Shown here: positions 30,793-42,303 of the stretch, piece by piece
Position numbering within the stretch: position 1 is the first letter of the stretch
Layout of the letters: each line of letters starts with the position of its first letter
Origin: Cyanophora paradoxa
Taxonomy: Eukaryota > Glaucocystophyceae > Cyanophorales > Cyanophoraceae
Length of the DNA stretch: 64,000 nucleotides
NCBI GenBank assembly: GCA_004431415.1
Contig: QPMI01000163.1
Span: forward strand, 62,001 to 126,000
Direction: 5' to 3'
Program-made: the position numbers and the translations under genes
The notes under the pieces: model-generated
Told to the model about the DNA's origin: nothing
The model's input: only the letters and a program-made list of their open reading frames with translations
Database searches by the model: none

Positions 30793-33612
30793 ATGGTGCG
30801 CCGCAACTGCATCACCGCAAACGCATCGCCGCCGTCTCGCCGGCGAAACCTGCCTCAACCCGTGCTTGCAGGAACACGTTCAGGCCGTCCTCGCGGCGGC
30901 GGAATCGCATTATCATTCTCTCAAATGGTCGGCGCACACCTGTCGGCTCCGCTCGTCGAAGCGTTCGTTTACGCAAGCGGTGCTCTCGCAGGACGCTGAA
31001 TTCGGCGCTCCCTCCGGAGGCGCGCGCCTTCATCGGACCGCACGAATGGGTCGTGCCGCTCGTGGCGCTCGTCCTCGTCGTGCTCCTCCTCCGCTTCCTC
31101 TTCGGGTCGAAAGAACTACCGGTGCCGCGTGTGACGAAGCCGCCGCGTGCGTCGACCCGCCACGATGGCCTTGGCGCTCGGCTAACCGCGTGGCTCGCAG
31201 CTGAGCTGCTCCCGAAGCTTGCCGCGCCCGGCGAGGCCGAGAAGGACAAGGTGCATGGGTCGAGCGCGCGCGCTTCCTGCGGTCAACGCCGACCCGCGTG
31301 CAGTTCTACACGCGGGAGCAGATCGATGCCATTGTGAAGCGCGTTCGCAGCCCGGTTCGTGTGCTGCGAGAAGCAGCCGCCAAGTTCCTTTCCGACTCTC
31401 TTCGCTCCTTCCCACGCAGAACCCGCCCCGGGAGATCGAGTGCTTCGACCCTTCGACGTACCAGAAGCTCGGCACTGTCACGGCGATGACGCCGGACGAG
31501 GTGGCGGAGAAGATCAAGCTCGCCCGGAAGGCGCAGGCGACGTGGAAGAAGACCTCGTTCAAGGAGCGGCGGCGCGTGCTGCGCATGCTCATGGCGTACA
31601 TCATCGAGCACCAGCAGACCATCTGCGAGGCCTCCTGCCGCGACTCCGGCAAGAGCAGTGCGCCCCGCCTGCTGCCGCCTCCGCCGCCGCCCCTCCCCTT
31701 TCTGACCGCCCCGCAGTGGTCGACGCCTACCTCGGCGAGGCGTGCCCCGCATGCGAGCCCCGGTCTTTGCAGGGCTGACCACCGGCGCAGATCCTGACGA
31801 CGTGCGAGAAGATCCGGCACCTGTGCGACTACGGCGAGGGGTACCTCAAGGACGAGTACCGCCCCTCGGGCCTCCTCCCCGTCAAGCTCTGCAAGGTCGA
31901 GTACCACCCCATCGGGTCCGCCCCGCCCCGCCCCGCCCCGCTCTCGGCCGCCCCCGGCCGGTCCGAGCGGCCCGGCAGCGTGGTGGGCCTGATCGAGCCC
32001 TGGAACTACCCCTTCCACAACATCTACGGCCAGGTCCGCCCGCCCGCCGGCCGCCGGGGCGCAGCTCGGGGCGGGCGGCGAGCGGGGCCGGGGCGGGGCA
32101 GGTGGTGGCGGCGATCTACGCGGGCAACGGGGCGGTGGTGAAGGTGTCGGAGTGGACGTCGTGGTCGGGCCCGTACTACATCGCGTTCGCGCGGAACGCG
32201 CTGGAGGCGGCGGGGCACGACCCCGACCTGGTCCAGCTCGTCACCGGGTACGGCGACGCCGGCCAGGCCGTCGTCCAGCGCGGCTCCGACAAGGCCCGCC
32301 GCCCCCCGCCCGCCCCGCCCCGCCCCCCTCCCGCCCCGCTCAGCGGGCCGCCGCCTGCGCAGATCGTGTTCACGGGCTCGCCGGGCGTGGGGCGGCGCGT
32401 GATGGAGGCGGCGAGCAAGACCCTCACCCCCGTCGTCCTCGAGCTCGGCGGCAAGGTCCGCCGCCCCGCTCCCCCGACCCCCAGCAGAGCCCGTGATGAG
32501 CACCAAGTGGGGCCTGTGCTAATTCGAGGACCGGCAAAGGCCGGCCCGTGACATGAAACCACTGTTTGGCGCCGCCCGCAAGCGGCGCCTGAGGCTAGAC
32601 CGACCCCCTCCCGCCCCCTCCCCGCCGCGGCCTGGGCCGGCCTCTGAGCGGGGCGGGGGGCGGGGCAGGACCCGATGATCGTGTGCGAGGACGCGGACCT
32701 GGACGCGGCGATCCGGGCGTGCGTGCGCGGGTGCTTCACGAACTGCGGGCAGAACTGCATCAACATCGAGCGCGTCTACGTGCACGAGGCCGTGCACGAC
32801 CGCTTCGTGCAGGGCGTCCTCGCCTACATCAAGAACATCCGCCAGGGCGCCCCGCTCCTCGGCGACTTCGACCTCGGCGCCATGACCATGCCCGGCCAGG
32901 CCCGCCCCGCCCCGCTGCCCGCCCCGCCCCGCCCCGCCCCTGCCGCCCCCGCCCTGACGCCCCCTCGGGGGCGCAGATCGAGCTCATCGAGGAGCTGGTG
33001 AAGGACGCGGTGGCGCGGGGCGCGAAGCTGCTCTCCGGCGGCAAGCGCAGAGTGCACGAGCACTTCGCGGGGCAGTTCTTCGAGCCGACCCTCCTCACCG
33101 AGATCACCCACGAGATGCGCATCGTGAACGAGGAGGCGTTCGGGCCCGTCATGCTCATCTCCAAGTTCTCGTCCGACGACGAGGTCATCCGCCGCGCCAA
33201 CGCGACGGAGTACGGCCTCGGCTCCACCGTCTACTCGTGCGACTACGGGCGCGCGAACCGCATCGCCGAGCAGCTCGTCGCCGGGATGACCGTCATCAAC
33301 GACTACGGGGTGAACTACCTGACGCAGGCGCTGCCCTTCGGGGGCGTCAAGATCTCGGGCTTTGGCAAGTTCAACGGGCCCGAGGGCCTCCGCGGCGTCT
33401 GCTACCAGAAGGCCGTCGTCACCGACCGCTGCCGCCTCATCCGCACCAAGATCCCCGACGCCCTCCTCTTCCCCATGCCCTCGGGCGCCCCGGCGATGCT
33501 CAACGCCGCCGTCAAGCTCGTCTACCGCGGCGGCCTCCTCAACCGCCTCTCCAACCTCGCCTCCTTCGCCAAGCGCGCCCTCTCCCTCAAGACCCCCAAG
33601 AAGGTCGCGTGA
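30793..33612 (+). CDS. ALDH22A1: ALDH22-like membrane-anchored aldehyde dehydrogenase
   Basis: NAD(P)-dependent oxidation of aldehydes to acids; plant ALDH22A1 is membrane-associated through an N-terminal segment. The inferred start is an ATG at 30793-30795 followed at once by an intron. Exons 30872-30927 (EHVQAVLAAAESHYHSLKW) and 30992-31250 join in phase. The latter carries the membrane helix VVPLVALVLVVLLLRFLFG. The catalytic domain begins IECFDPSTYQKLG, then YIIEHQQTICEASCRDSGKS, EPWNYPFHNIYG, KVSEWTSWSGPYY, FTGSPGVGRR (cofactor), LELGGK (general base Glu), CGQNCINIERVYV (catalytic Cys), EEAFGPVM and LPFGGVKISGFGKF. The tail LIRTKIPDALLFP matches ALDH22. The stop is at 33612. The start exon is the weakest part. 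Confidence 0.9.
32488..32596 (+). ncRNA. Candidate intronic C/D box snoRNA
   Basis: Lies inside the ALDH intron of about 213 bp (donor near 32456, acceptor near 32668), longer and less C-rich than its neighbours. It shows a C box GTGATGA at 32493-32499, a D box CTGA at 32589-32592, and flanking AGCC (32488-32491) complementary to GGCT (32593-32596), which could form the terminal stem. A palindrome GGCGCCGC/GCGGCGCC lies just before the D box. No clear D' box and no target identified, so this is a candidate only. Confidence 0.3.
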
Positions 33613-33939
33613 GCCCAGCTCCCCAGCAGCCCGCTGGCGGTAGGATACGTATCCCATGTACCGAGATCACTGTGCATTCGGCATTCGAACCACTCGAGAG
33701 CCGTGGCGGGATTTAATCGAGCGATCAGCTCAAGAGGGAGGGGACGAGACCTGGGAGGAGGGCTGCAGCATGTGAAGAATGTTGACACGCCGCCGGGAAG
33801 AAAAGCCTTGAAGCGCGCGGCTTGAGTTGGTTGCAATTGCGGCGAGAATTTGATCCAGCCGTCAGGCCGGGCCGGGGGGGCGTACGTGGATGAGACAGAA
33901 CTGCCCGGTCGACGCCCGCGGCGTCCGAAGCTCCCAGCG
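33613..33939. other. Intergenic
   Basis: 327 bp between ALDH and the small membrane-protein gene, both on plus. It is moderately GC-rich with no repeats or recognisable gene, and probably contains the ALDH 3' UTR and the next promoter. Confidence 0.4.
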
Positions 33940-34240
33940 ATGCACGCGGGTTTTGTATGGGCCGCGCTGGTGTGCGTCGTCGCGTGCCTCGCATACTGGA
34001 AGCGCAACGAGCTCGAGGTCACTGCGGCCCGCGTCTACGGTACGGCCCGCGCGCCTCGTAAGCGTGTGGCCGCCTTGAAGACGATCCCTCGCAGTAAATC
34101 CCCTTGCTCGGCTGCGGCGGAGGCAGCTCGACCTGCCGCTGTACGCGTCGGATGCACACGCGGCCGACGATGAGGCGATCCGCGCGGCGCGACTCCGGCA
34201 GCAGCTGGATGTGCAGCTTGCCGCGAGGAAGGCGACGTGA
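33940..34240 (+). CDS. Small single-pass membrane protein (81 residues)
   Basis: Unrecognised. Two exons join in phase: 33940-34039 (donor GTACGG) and 34095-34240 (acceptor CTCGCAG, stop TGA). The N-terminus MHAGFVWAALVCVVACLAYW is a predicted membrane or signal-anchor helix, followed by KRNELEVTAARVYVNPLARL and a charged amphipathic helix (AADDEAIRAARLRQQLDVQL) ending AARKAT. The short length, N-terminal helix and helical tail recall small ER or mitochondrial membrane adaptors, but no specific family is evident. The short exon 2 frame is interrupted unless spliced, which supports the intron. It is convergent with the deaminase gene, 241 bp between stop codons. Confidence 0.6.
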
Positions 34241-34481
34241 GCGGCCCAATTGCAAGGCCGCAACCTGGCTTTGAAGAAAGTCATCGCCGCTGGACGCCGC
34301 GCGCGACCGGCCAATTACGCCGGCGGGCATCGAAGGTCAGGGAGAGGAGACCGGCCGGGCGATGGTTTTTGCGCGTACGGTGCCCCGCTTCCCCGCCTCG
34401 CCCACAGCGCGTGCTCGGCCTGATCATGGTTTCGGTACACGCACAGCTGCAGGTCGACCGCACGGTGCAGGCCCGGCCGGG

Positions 34482-36130
34482 CTACGTGGCGGGCAGCTCG
34501 GCGCGGAAGCGGGCGGCAAGGCGGGCGCGGTCGGGGTCGGGGAGGAAGGCGTACTCGACGGAGCGGGCGGCGAGGGCGGCGAGCGCCGCCGGCGGCGTCC
34601 CGCAGGCGGCCCCCAGCAGCGCGTACTCCCGCGAGAGGCTCGTTCTGAACACGCCCTTGTCGTCCGTCTGCGCCCGGCTGGTTCGCTGGCCTGCAGGGGG
34701 CCGGGCGGGAGGGGGCGGACGCAGATGGCAAGCGGGTAGCCCTCGGCGTGGAAGGAGGCGAAGTGGTGGTCCGCGTACGAGGGGACGCTGAGGGGGGCGC
34801 GGCGGAGCGCGGGGAGAGGGCCAGGCAGGGGCGGCTCAGTTGGAGGACGGAGCAGGCGCGTGCACGGAAAGGGGCGCACCTGCCGGTGAGGACGTTGCTG
34901 GTGGGGCAGACCTCCAGCGGCACGGGGCGCGCCCGCATCGCCGCCAGCAGCTCCGCGTCCTGGGCCGAGGAGCGTCGGCGGCGGCAGAGCAAAGCGTGGC
35001 AGGACGCGCGGGACGGGGCGGGGCGGACGAGGAAGTTGCCGTGGCCGAGTCGATCGGGGCCCCAGGCGAGCATGGCGAGGGCCTCGGCGGGGCGGTAGAC
35101 CTCCGCAAAGTGCAGTGTGCTCCGCAGGCCCCGCCGCCGCCCCTCCGACAGCGCCTCCGCGAACGACGCGAAGTCGCCCGCCTGCCGCGCCCAGTGCCCC
35201 GCGTTGGCGCCCGGCGCGCGGCGGGCGGGGGCGGGGCCGGGGCGGGGGCGCCTTGGGGTCGCCGCTGAGGTCGAGGCCGACGACGCCGCGGTCCCGGAAG
35301 CGGGCGGCCAGCGCCACCGTGTCCCCGCCTCCGCCCTGGCCCCCGCACGGGCCACGTTGGCGTGCGCGGGAGGCCGGCGCGCCGCGCGGGCTGGGGCGGG
35401 GCGCACGGCGGCTGCCTGCGGTCGATGCTGAGGATGAGGCGCGCCTCGCAGTCGACGCCGGCGCCCGCCGCGTCCGCAAAGCCGGCCAGCACCGCCTCCA
35501 CGTAGCTGCCGCGCGCGCGCCGGCGGGGCCGCGGTTGGCGGCGGGCGAGCCGGGGCCCAGGGAGCGCGGGTGCGCCGGCCCACCTCTCCTTCGTCATGCG
35601 GGTCTCCGCGTTGGCGCGGGGGGTCGTGCGGATCTCAGCGTATCGCACGCCGTCCGCCGCGAAGTCCTCCACGACCTGCGCGGACGCTGAGCATGGCTTA
35701 GCTGCGCTTGGCATCACTTAGCTTGGCTCTAGAGAGCGCTCTCCGGCCCCCGGGCCCCGCGCGCGCTGAACGAGTCGCGGGACTGCAGCGTTCGGACCTC
35801 GCGCGCAACTCGCCGAATCGCCCGCTCGTTGTTCGTTAGCTTCTGAATGAGCGCGAAGAGACTCCAGACTCTGTCCCAGCTGCGTGTGAGCCAGCAATCA
35901 GAAACACCGACCTACGGGTGCGGGCTCGCGCACTTGGACAGAGCCCTGTCTCCCCCTAGGATGTCGTCAGCCTGTGCTGGCCCGCCGTACGCCTCGCAGC
36001 AGAGCGCCCGGACCGTCTCGTCGCGCAGCGAGCCGTTCAGGTGAGCGTGGAGCTCGGCCTTCGGCAGCCGCCGGCAGAACTCGTACAGCGGATCTAGGGT
36101 CGGCGCTGCTTCGGTCGCGCACTCTGCCAT
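34482..36130 (-). CDS. ADAL: Adenosine deaminase-like (N6-methyl-AMP deaminase type)
   Basis: Zinc metallo-hydrolase of the ADA fold; ADAL/MAPDA enzymes deaminate N6-methyl-AMP to IMP. The start ATG is at 36130 (MAECATEAAPTLDPLYEFCR). The metal-binding HxH lies in LPKAELHAHLNGSLRDETVR. Then come VVEDFAADGVRYAEIRTTPR, MTKE, SYVEAVLAGFADAAGAG, RLILSIDR, GVVGLDLSGDPK, LRSTLHFAEVYRP (His and catalytic Glu), RLGHGNFL, LEVCPTSNVLTG and ICTDDKGVFRTSLSREYALL, where TDD supplies the second metal Asp; an intron splits it after Cys. It ends ARFRAELPAT at 34482. Introns are C-rich and mostly under 110 bp, except the first (about 35650-35930), which is longer. Family assignment is firm; substrate preference is inferred from the SLRD and DDKG signatures. 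Confidence 0.9.
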
Positions 36131-36310
36131 CGCCGCCAGTTGCACGACAGCTCTGACTGCCCTACCCCCAGGCCTGATTCGTTGTACCCCCTTCTGAAGT
36201 TCTGTACCCCTCTAGCAATTTCTGTACCCCAGTCTGAGGCTATCTAACTTTACCATCCGCATGAAGAGCCGCCCCTTTCAGGCTTTGCGAGCTCGGGTTC
36301 GGGGGGCGGG

Positions 36311-39300
36311 CTAGGAGGGGGCGTCGGAGAAGAAGCGGATGCGGCCGTCGAAGGAGGCGGTGGCGAGCTGCGGGTGGAGGGGCGAGAAGGCGACGTCCGA
36401 GACGACGTCCCCGTGGCCCTGCAGCCGCCCCGCCACGCCCCCCGTCCTCATCTCGTACACGTACCCCACCCGGTCCTCGCTCCCCGTCGCCACTGCCCCG
36501 CCCCGACGTTGGTCCCCATCGCGCGCGGGGCGTCGGCGGGGCGGGGCGGGGCGGGCGGGCGGGCGGACCGTAGCGCCCGCAGGGGCTGAAGGCGCACCCG
36601 ACGGGGGCGGCGGAGGAGCGGCACTGGTGGCCCGTGAAGCTGGGGGCGGGGGCGGGTGAGGGGCTGGAGGGGCGGGGCGGTGGGGGCGGGGGCGGGGGCG
36701 GCACCGCATGGCGCAGCGGTTCTGGCGGAGGTCCCAGAGGCGCACGGCGCTGTCGGGCGCGGAGGAGAGGAGGAGGTCGAAGGAGGCGGGCGGGAGGGAG
36801 ACGAAGGGGGAGCTCTCGCGCAGCGCGAGGGCGTGGACGGGGCGGGCGTGGGCGTCGGGGATGAGGCGCGCGCAGGCCCCGCCGTGGGCCATGTCGAGCA
36901 CGGCGAGGGTGCGGTCGGAGCCGGCGGCGAAGAGGAGGCCGGAGAGGAAGGAGTTGGGCGCCGCGAGGGCCGTCACGCTCTGCGCCGCCTCCAGCTGCAC
37001 GGCCTTGACGAGGCGGTAGCGCCCCGCGCCCCGCAGGCGCCGGATGTCGTCCGCCGGCTCCGCGTCGACGCGCCACGCGTAGAGGTGCACGCGCGGCCCG
37101 CTCGCCAGCAGCACGAAGCGGTCCAGGTAGTAGAACTGCGCCGCCCGCACCGCGCTCTTGAACGCCCCCGCGGGGCCCGAGGACGAGGAGGCGGGGGAGG
37201 GCCCGGCGGCCGCAGCAGCCGGGCCCGCCGCGTTGCGCTGCGCGGGGGCGGGTGGGGCGGCTGGGGCGTGCGCGGGGCGGGGCGGGGCGGGGCGGACGGC
37301 GATGTCGCGGAAGACGAGCCAGGGCTCGGCGCGGCCGTCCCCGACGCCCCAGAGGCGCGCCGTGCAGTCCGCCGAGGCCGTCAGCAGCCGCGCCCCGTCG
37401 AAGGAGAGCGCGCACGAAAGCAGCGGCCCGTCGTGCCCCGCGTGCGCCCAGCCCTCCGCCCCGCGCCCCGCCGGCAGCTTCAGGGTTCGCGCCGTGCGGT
37501 CCGCCGAGGCGGTGGCGAGCGTCTTGCCGTCCCCCGAGTAGACGAGGCGGGCGATGGGGCCCCCGTGGACCGCCCCGCCCCGGTTCTCCTGCGGGAAGAC
37601 CAGCGGGCCGCACGAGGTCGGGTACTGCTTCGACCCGACGGGCGCCCGCTCCGCCGCCGCCGCCGCCGCCGCCGCCTTCTTCGCCTTCTCCTTCTGCGCC
37701 TGCGCGACCGACCACGGCACCTCCGCCCCGTACCTGCGCCCCGCAGCCTCCGATCCGCAGCTCGAGCGGGGGGCCGCCGGGGGGCCAGCACACCCGGAGC
37801 TCTTGATGCGGGAGTGGAAGGTCACGGGCTTGTCCCCCGCCCCCTTGCCCTTCCCCTTGGCCCCCGCCCCGCCCTTGGCGCCCGCCGCCGCGCCAGCGCC
37901 CTCTGCGCCGGGTGAGGCGGGGGCGAGCGGAAGGGGCGGGGCGGGCGGGGGCACCGGCGGGGGGCAGCTCGTAGCGGAGGGGGGAGGCCTCCGGGAGGGG
38001 CCCGCGGGGCCACACGGAGAGCTCCTCCCCCGCCTCCTCCCCCGGCCCCTGCGCCCCCCGCGCCGCTCGCCCCGCGCCCGCCGGGGCGAGGGGGCGGGTG
38101 GCGGTGGGCGGGGGGCGGGGGGCGGGCCTGGAGGCGGCGGCGGAGGCGGCCGGCGAGGAGGGCGGGGCGGAAGGCGCAGGCGACGGTGTAGGAGAGCTCC
38201 CCGTGGGACGTCTGCAGCAGCGCGCACGCCGCCAGCGGCCCCCCGCCGCCCCCTCCCCGCCGTCCGGCGCCGGCAGGGGGCGGCGGTGGGAGGGCCCCGA
38301 GCGGGTCGAAGGAGAGGGCGTCAAGGCGGAGGAGGGCCTTGGGTACGGCCACCACCAGCTCCGCCCTCGCCCCGCCCCCGCCCCGCCCTGGCCCCGTGCC
38401 GGTCAGCCCCGCCCCTGCTCGCCGCGGGGGTGGGGGGCGCACGCGGGGGCGCCCGGGAGGGGCGGGGCTTGCGCGGGGGCGCGGGGCGGGGGCCCGGCGC
38501 GCCAGAAGGCGAGGGCGAGGGCGGGGACGCCTCCTCGACCTCCTCCCCGGGGCCCGCGGCGCCGGCCGGGGCCGCCGGCGCCGGCGGGGGCGAGCGCCGC
38601 CACGCCGGCTCCGAGGAGATCACGCGGGGGCCTGCCGCGCGCTCGGCCGGGGCGAGGAGGGGGAGAGGGGAGGAGAGGGGGGCACCTGCGTGCTGCTCGG
38701 GGCCGGGGGCGGCCTCGGCGGCGGCGGCGGCGGCGGCGTCGCGGGCGAGGCGGGCGGCGTCGACGGTGTGGAGGGGCGGAAGGCCAGGGCGCCCGGGGCC
38801 GGGGCCGGGCCGGGGCCGGGGCCGGGGCGGCCTCGAAGAGGAAGAGGCGGCCGTCCTGGGTGCCGAGGGCGAGGCGGGGCCGCTCGGGGTCGCAGGCGAG
38901 GGCGCTGAAGGCCGAGCCGCAGACGACGCCGGAGCGGAAGAGCAGCGCCCCCGCCTCCAGGTCCCACACCTTGAACTCCCGGTCCTCCCCGGCCGACACC
39001 ACCCGCCCCGCCGCCCCCGGGAGGAAGCGCGCAGCCACCACCGCCGCCCCGTGGCCCTCCAGCCGCACCGCCCACTTGCTCTGCCGCCCCCCTCACGAGG
39101 CGGCGGCGGCGGCGGCGGCGGCGGGGCGGGCGGGCGGACGGACGCACGCCGACGGCGAAGACGTGGACCTCGCGGCCGACGCAGGCGGCGATGCGTGCGG
39201 CGTCCGGCGCGAAGCTCACCATCCGCGGTCCCTCCTCCAGCTCCTCGGACCCCGACAGCAGCGTCCCCGTGGGCTTGCCGCCTGCCGGGCCGGCTCAGCG

Positions 39301-39620
39301 GCGGGGCTGCGCTGCACGCTGCATCGCACACCATCGACGAATACCGCGTAGCAGCGATCGAGATCCCACAAAACAATCCCGTCGCGCGAGCCCGTGACCA
39401 GGAGGGCCTTTGCGTCGGCCTTCGATTCGTCGTTAAAAGCCAGCGCGCTGACTCGCGTGCGGTGGCCACCGAGGAAGAGAGGCGCTGCGCTGGGATCTGT
39501 CCAGGCCCACACGTGCGCTCCGTAGTTTCCGGGCGCTGCAGGCGCCTGGGATGCGCAGCCGAAATACTGCGGCCCGCATGCGACGGCTGCAGCCGGCGCG
39601 TGGCCGCAGCTCAGCTCCAT
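36311..39620 (-). CDS. WDR27: WD40 protein, WDR27-like
   Basis: Two-propeller WD40 protein of unknown biochemical role. The start ATG at 39620 gives MELSCGHAPAAAVACGPQYF. Repeats in order: HRTRVSALAFNDES, LLVTGSRDGIVLWDL, VSFAPDAARIAACVG, RLEGHGAAVVAARFLPGAAG, REFKVWDLEAGALLF and LALGTQDGRLFLFEA. Then a Pro/Ala/Lys-rich linker with FHSRIKSSGCAGPP, then IARLVYSGDGKTLATASADR, LLTASADCTARLWGV, SGLLFAAGSDRTLAVLDMAH, LLLSSAPDSAVRLWDLRQNR and FTGHQCRSSAAPVGCAFSPC. The C-terminus has ATGSEDRVGYVYEMRTGG and VVSDVAFSPLHPQLATASFD, a closing block typical of WDR27. The stop is TAG at 36311. Intron borders in the low-complexity middle (37900-38850) are uncertain. Confidence 0.78.
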
Positions 39621-39889
39621 GGGCCGCAGTTCACGTCCTCTCCATCGCTAGAGGTGCAACCGAGACCACTTCGGCCCAACTTTGAAGGCGCACGGGGGGG
39701 TATGCGGACTTCGAGCCCGTACGCGTTCCAGCGCTAGCGTCTGCAAGGGCATCTTTCATCGATTGCGCTCGATTTGTTCGGCGTTCGTCGATCGCCTGCA
39801 GCGCTCCAGCGCGCGAGGCGTTTGTGCCTGGCAAAAGTGCATTTTCCCTCGGAGCGGCGTTCGCGCGCTTCCAGCCGTTGCCCCAGCTA

Positions 39890-41439
39890 ATGTACAGCAT
39901 GAGATTCGGTCGTGTTATCGCCGCGGCCCTCGCAGCGGTCGTAGTCTTCTCAGGAGGGGCGCTGACGGGAGCCGCCGGACTGATGTACTTCGGCGAGCGG
40001 AGGCGGCGCAAGCTCGAAGCCGCGGATCGAGAAACGCTAGCGAACGAGCGCTTCCCGTCGGCAGCGGGCGCCCTCGAAGAGGAGCGTCGCGCGTACCTTG
40101 ACTCCCTCCTCCGGCTGCGCAACGGCCTCGTCGTCCTCCAGCCCTCTCCTCCGTGTCTTGTTTCGATGCTGGAATACGATCCGACGAATGCACCCGCGCT
40201 CCGCAGCTTCAAGCCAGTCTCCGCAAACTCGGAGTGCTCTTTCGCACGCTCTGCGGTGCTCTGGGGCAGCCGCGAGCCGCCGGGCGCCGACCCGCGCGAC
40301 GCCGGCTTCGTGCGCGGCGTGGCGGAGTCGTCGCTGCGGGCGCTGGCGCTCTTCTCGGCATGCACGGGCCTCGACGGCTTCCTCTTCGAGCTGCGCGGGC
40401 GCGGCGAGACGCTCGCGTCGATGGCGGAGGCGGTGCGGGAGTGCCTGTGGGCGCTCAGCGAGGGGGATCCCGCGGGGGAGCGCTGCATGCGGGCCCCGCA
40501 CATCGGCGGCCGCGGCTGGCGCTTCGCCTTCTGCAGGCAGGAGTACTTCGGTGCGCCCCGCCCCGCCCCGCCCCCGCCTGCGCCCCCGCCTGCGCCCCTC
40601 GCCCTCGCGCGGCCGACGCCGGCGCCGCCAGTGACGAGCTTCGGGCCGTGCTACCCGAAGGAGAGCCCGCGTTACGCCCACGGCGCCTCCTCCGTCTTCG
40701 TCCTCCTCCAGGTGCCCCCCCGCCCGCCCCGCGCCCGCCCGCCCGGCGGGGCGTGACGGGCGCCCGTGCGATAGCCGTACAGCAGCTTCCTGTGGCAGGG
40801 GGTGGGCGAGGACACGCCGGAGACGGCGTGGGAGGAGCCGCGCACGGCCCGCGACCGCATCCGCGTCGCCTTCCGCCGCGCCGGCCGCCCCTACACCGTG
40901 CCCGCCCCGCCCGCCCCTCCCGCCCCGCCCCCGTCGACGCGCCCGCCCGCGCAGCCGCCGGGGAACCCCGCGGAGCAGCCGGTGGCGCACCTGATCGTGC
41001 GGCCGCTGCGGGAGGGGGACCCCCCTGTCGCCTGGTGGCTCCCCCAGCGCCCGCTGCCCCCGCCCCGGCCCCGGCCCCGGCCCCCGTCATCACGACGTCG
41101 TCGCCGCCCGGCTCGCCGCGGGGGCGCCCCCGGGCGAGCACCCCCGCCTCCTCCTCCACCTTCCAGCCCCTGACGATCTCGGCGCCCTCCTCGCCGGCCG
41201 GCCCCGCCGCCCTCGCCGCCCCCCCGGGCCTCGCCCTCCTCGGCGCCGGCTCGAGCTCGCCCCTGGGGGAGCGGAGCCTCTCGCCGGCCGGCAGCCTGAG
41301 CCCGAGCGTGAGCGCCAGCGGCAGCGGGGGGCCGGGGAGCGGGCAGGGGAGCCCGGGGGCGGGGGCGAGGGGCGGGGGGCCGCTGCGGGGGCCCACCCCG
41401 GGGACGCCGGCCTGGAGCTTCGACCTCCTCAACTACTGA
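39890..41439 (+). CDS. YqcI/YcgG-like domain protein with N-terminal membrane helix
   Basis: The ATG at 39890 (or the next in-frame ATG at 39899) is followed by a hydrophobic segment, RVIAAALAAVVVFSGGALTG, then a basic stop-transfer ERRRRKLEAAD. The globular part holds SECSFARSAVLWGSREPPG, ALFSACTGLDGFLFEL, WRFAFCRQEYF, then after an intron VTSFGPCYPKESPRYAHGAS with SVFVLLQ, joined across another intron to PYSSFLWQGVGEDTPETAWE and PRTARDRIRVAFRRAGRPY. The pattern C-x-FA...G, W-FAFC--EYFV and the VLLQP strand fits the YqcI/YcgG family as I remember it, in which some members are heme-dependent N-hydroxylases. This is family recall, not a search. The tail is Ser/Pro/Gly-rich and ends TPAWSFDLLNY. 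It is divergent from the WDR27-like gene, 269 bp between starts. Confidence 0.6.
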
Positions 41440-42303
41440 CGCCCCCGCGCACCCGCCGGCACCTGCTGCTCCCGGCCCGAGCCCCGCGCCGACGGCCTCC
41501 GGAGCCTCGAGCTCCCGCCCCGCCCAGCGGCGAGTCGACGTGCGGATGCAGCGCTCGCCGAGTCGTGCCTGAAGGCCTATACGCCCTACACTATGATAGG
41601 CTTACAGGCTAGGGCGTAGGAGTCCGGCCGAGGTCTATAGGCTCAGCTGCTGCAGTGTAGATCTAGAGCTCGAGTCTGGTCTCGGCCTGTCATGATCACT
41701 GTTGCCCATGGGCCACTGGCCAGCAGGCTGGACGACGTCGACGGTCTGACGGTCACCGGTTCCCACCGGGTACCGTCCCGTGCAGGCCCGCGGCCCGGTG
41801 AGGCCCCCTGAGGTACTCAAAGCCTCAGCGCCTGAAGCCTTCAAGGTCACCGGGCTTTCCGGAGCCCGGGAGTTCTTCAAGGTCACCGGGCTTTTCCATA
41901 CTCTGAGAGTTAGCCTCGGATCCGGCCCGGCGGATCCGGAGCCGCTGAGCCTCGGGGAGGGGCCATGGCCCAGTGCTGACTTTCGGATCCGGAGTCAAGC
42001 CTTGGCAAGTGTACCTGTTTCAAGTTTTTTGTGATCATAAGCTGTCATGCGCAAAGCCGCGAACCTCTGAAGTCTTTTTGTACCCTTCTGCACGCGGTGG
42101 GCTGTACCCCTTCGTGTTCACTGTAGGCTCCGAGGCTCCGAGACTCCTCGGGCGTAGCCCACGAGCATGCCGAGGTGCAAGGTGTCCCCTCCCCGGCCCC
42201 CTGATCATGAGCCGCACCCCCTCCTAGGGGTGCCCCCTCCCTCGCCGTGGAACTGCGTGCTGGACTTGCCCTGAACCCAGCGGTCGACGTTCGGTGGCGA
42301 GGG
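41440..42303. other. Convergent intergenic region with short direct repeat
   Basis: About 860 bp between stops at 41439 and 42304. It contains a direct repeat, TTCAAGGTCACCGGGCTTT, beginning near 41838 and again near 41877, plus CTAG/TAGG-rich sequence near 41570-41640 and GCTGTACCCC near 42101. No gene supported. Confidence 0.5.
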
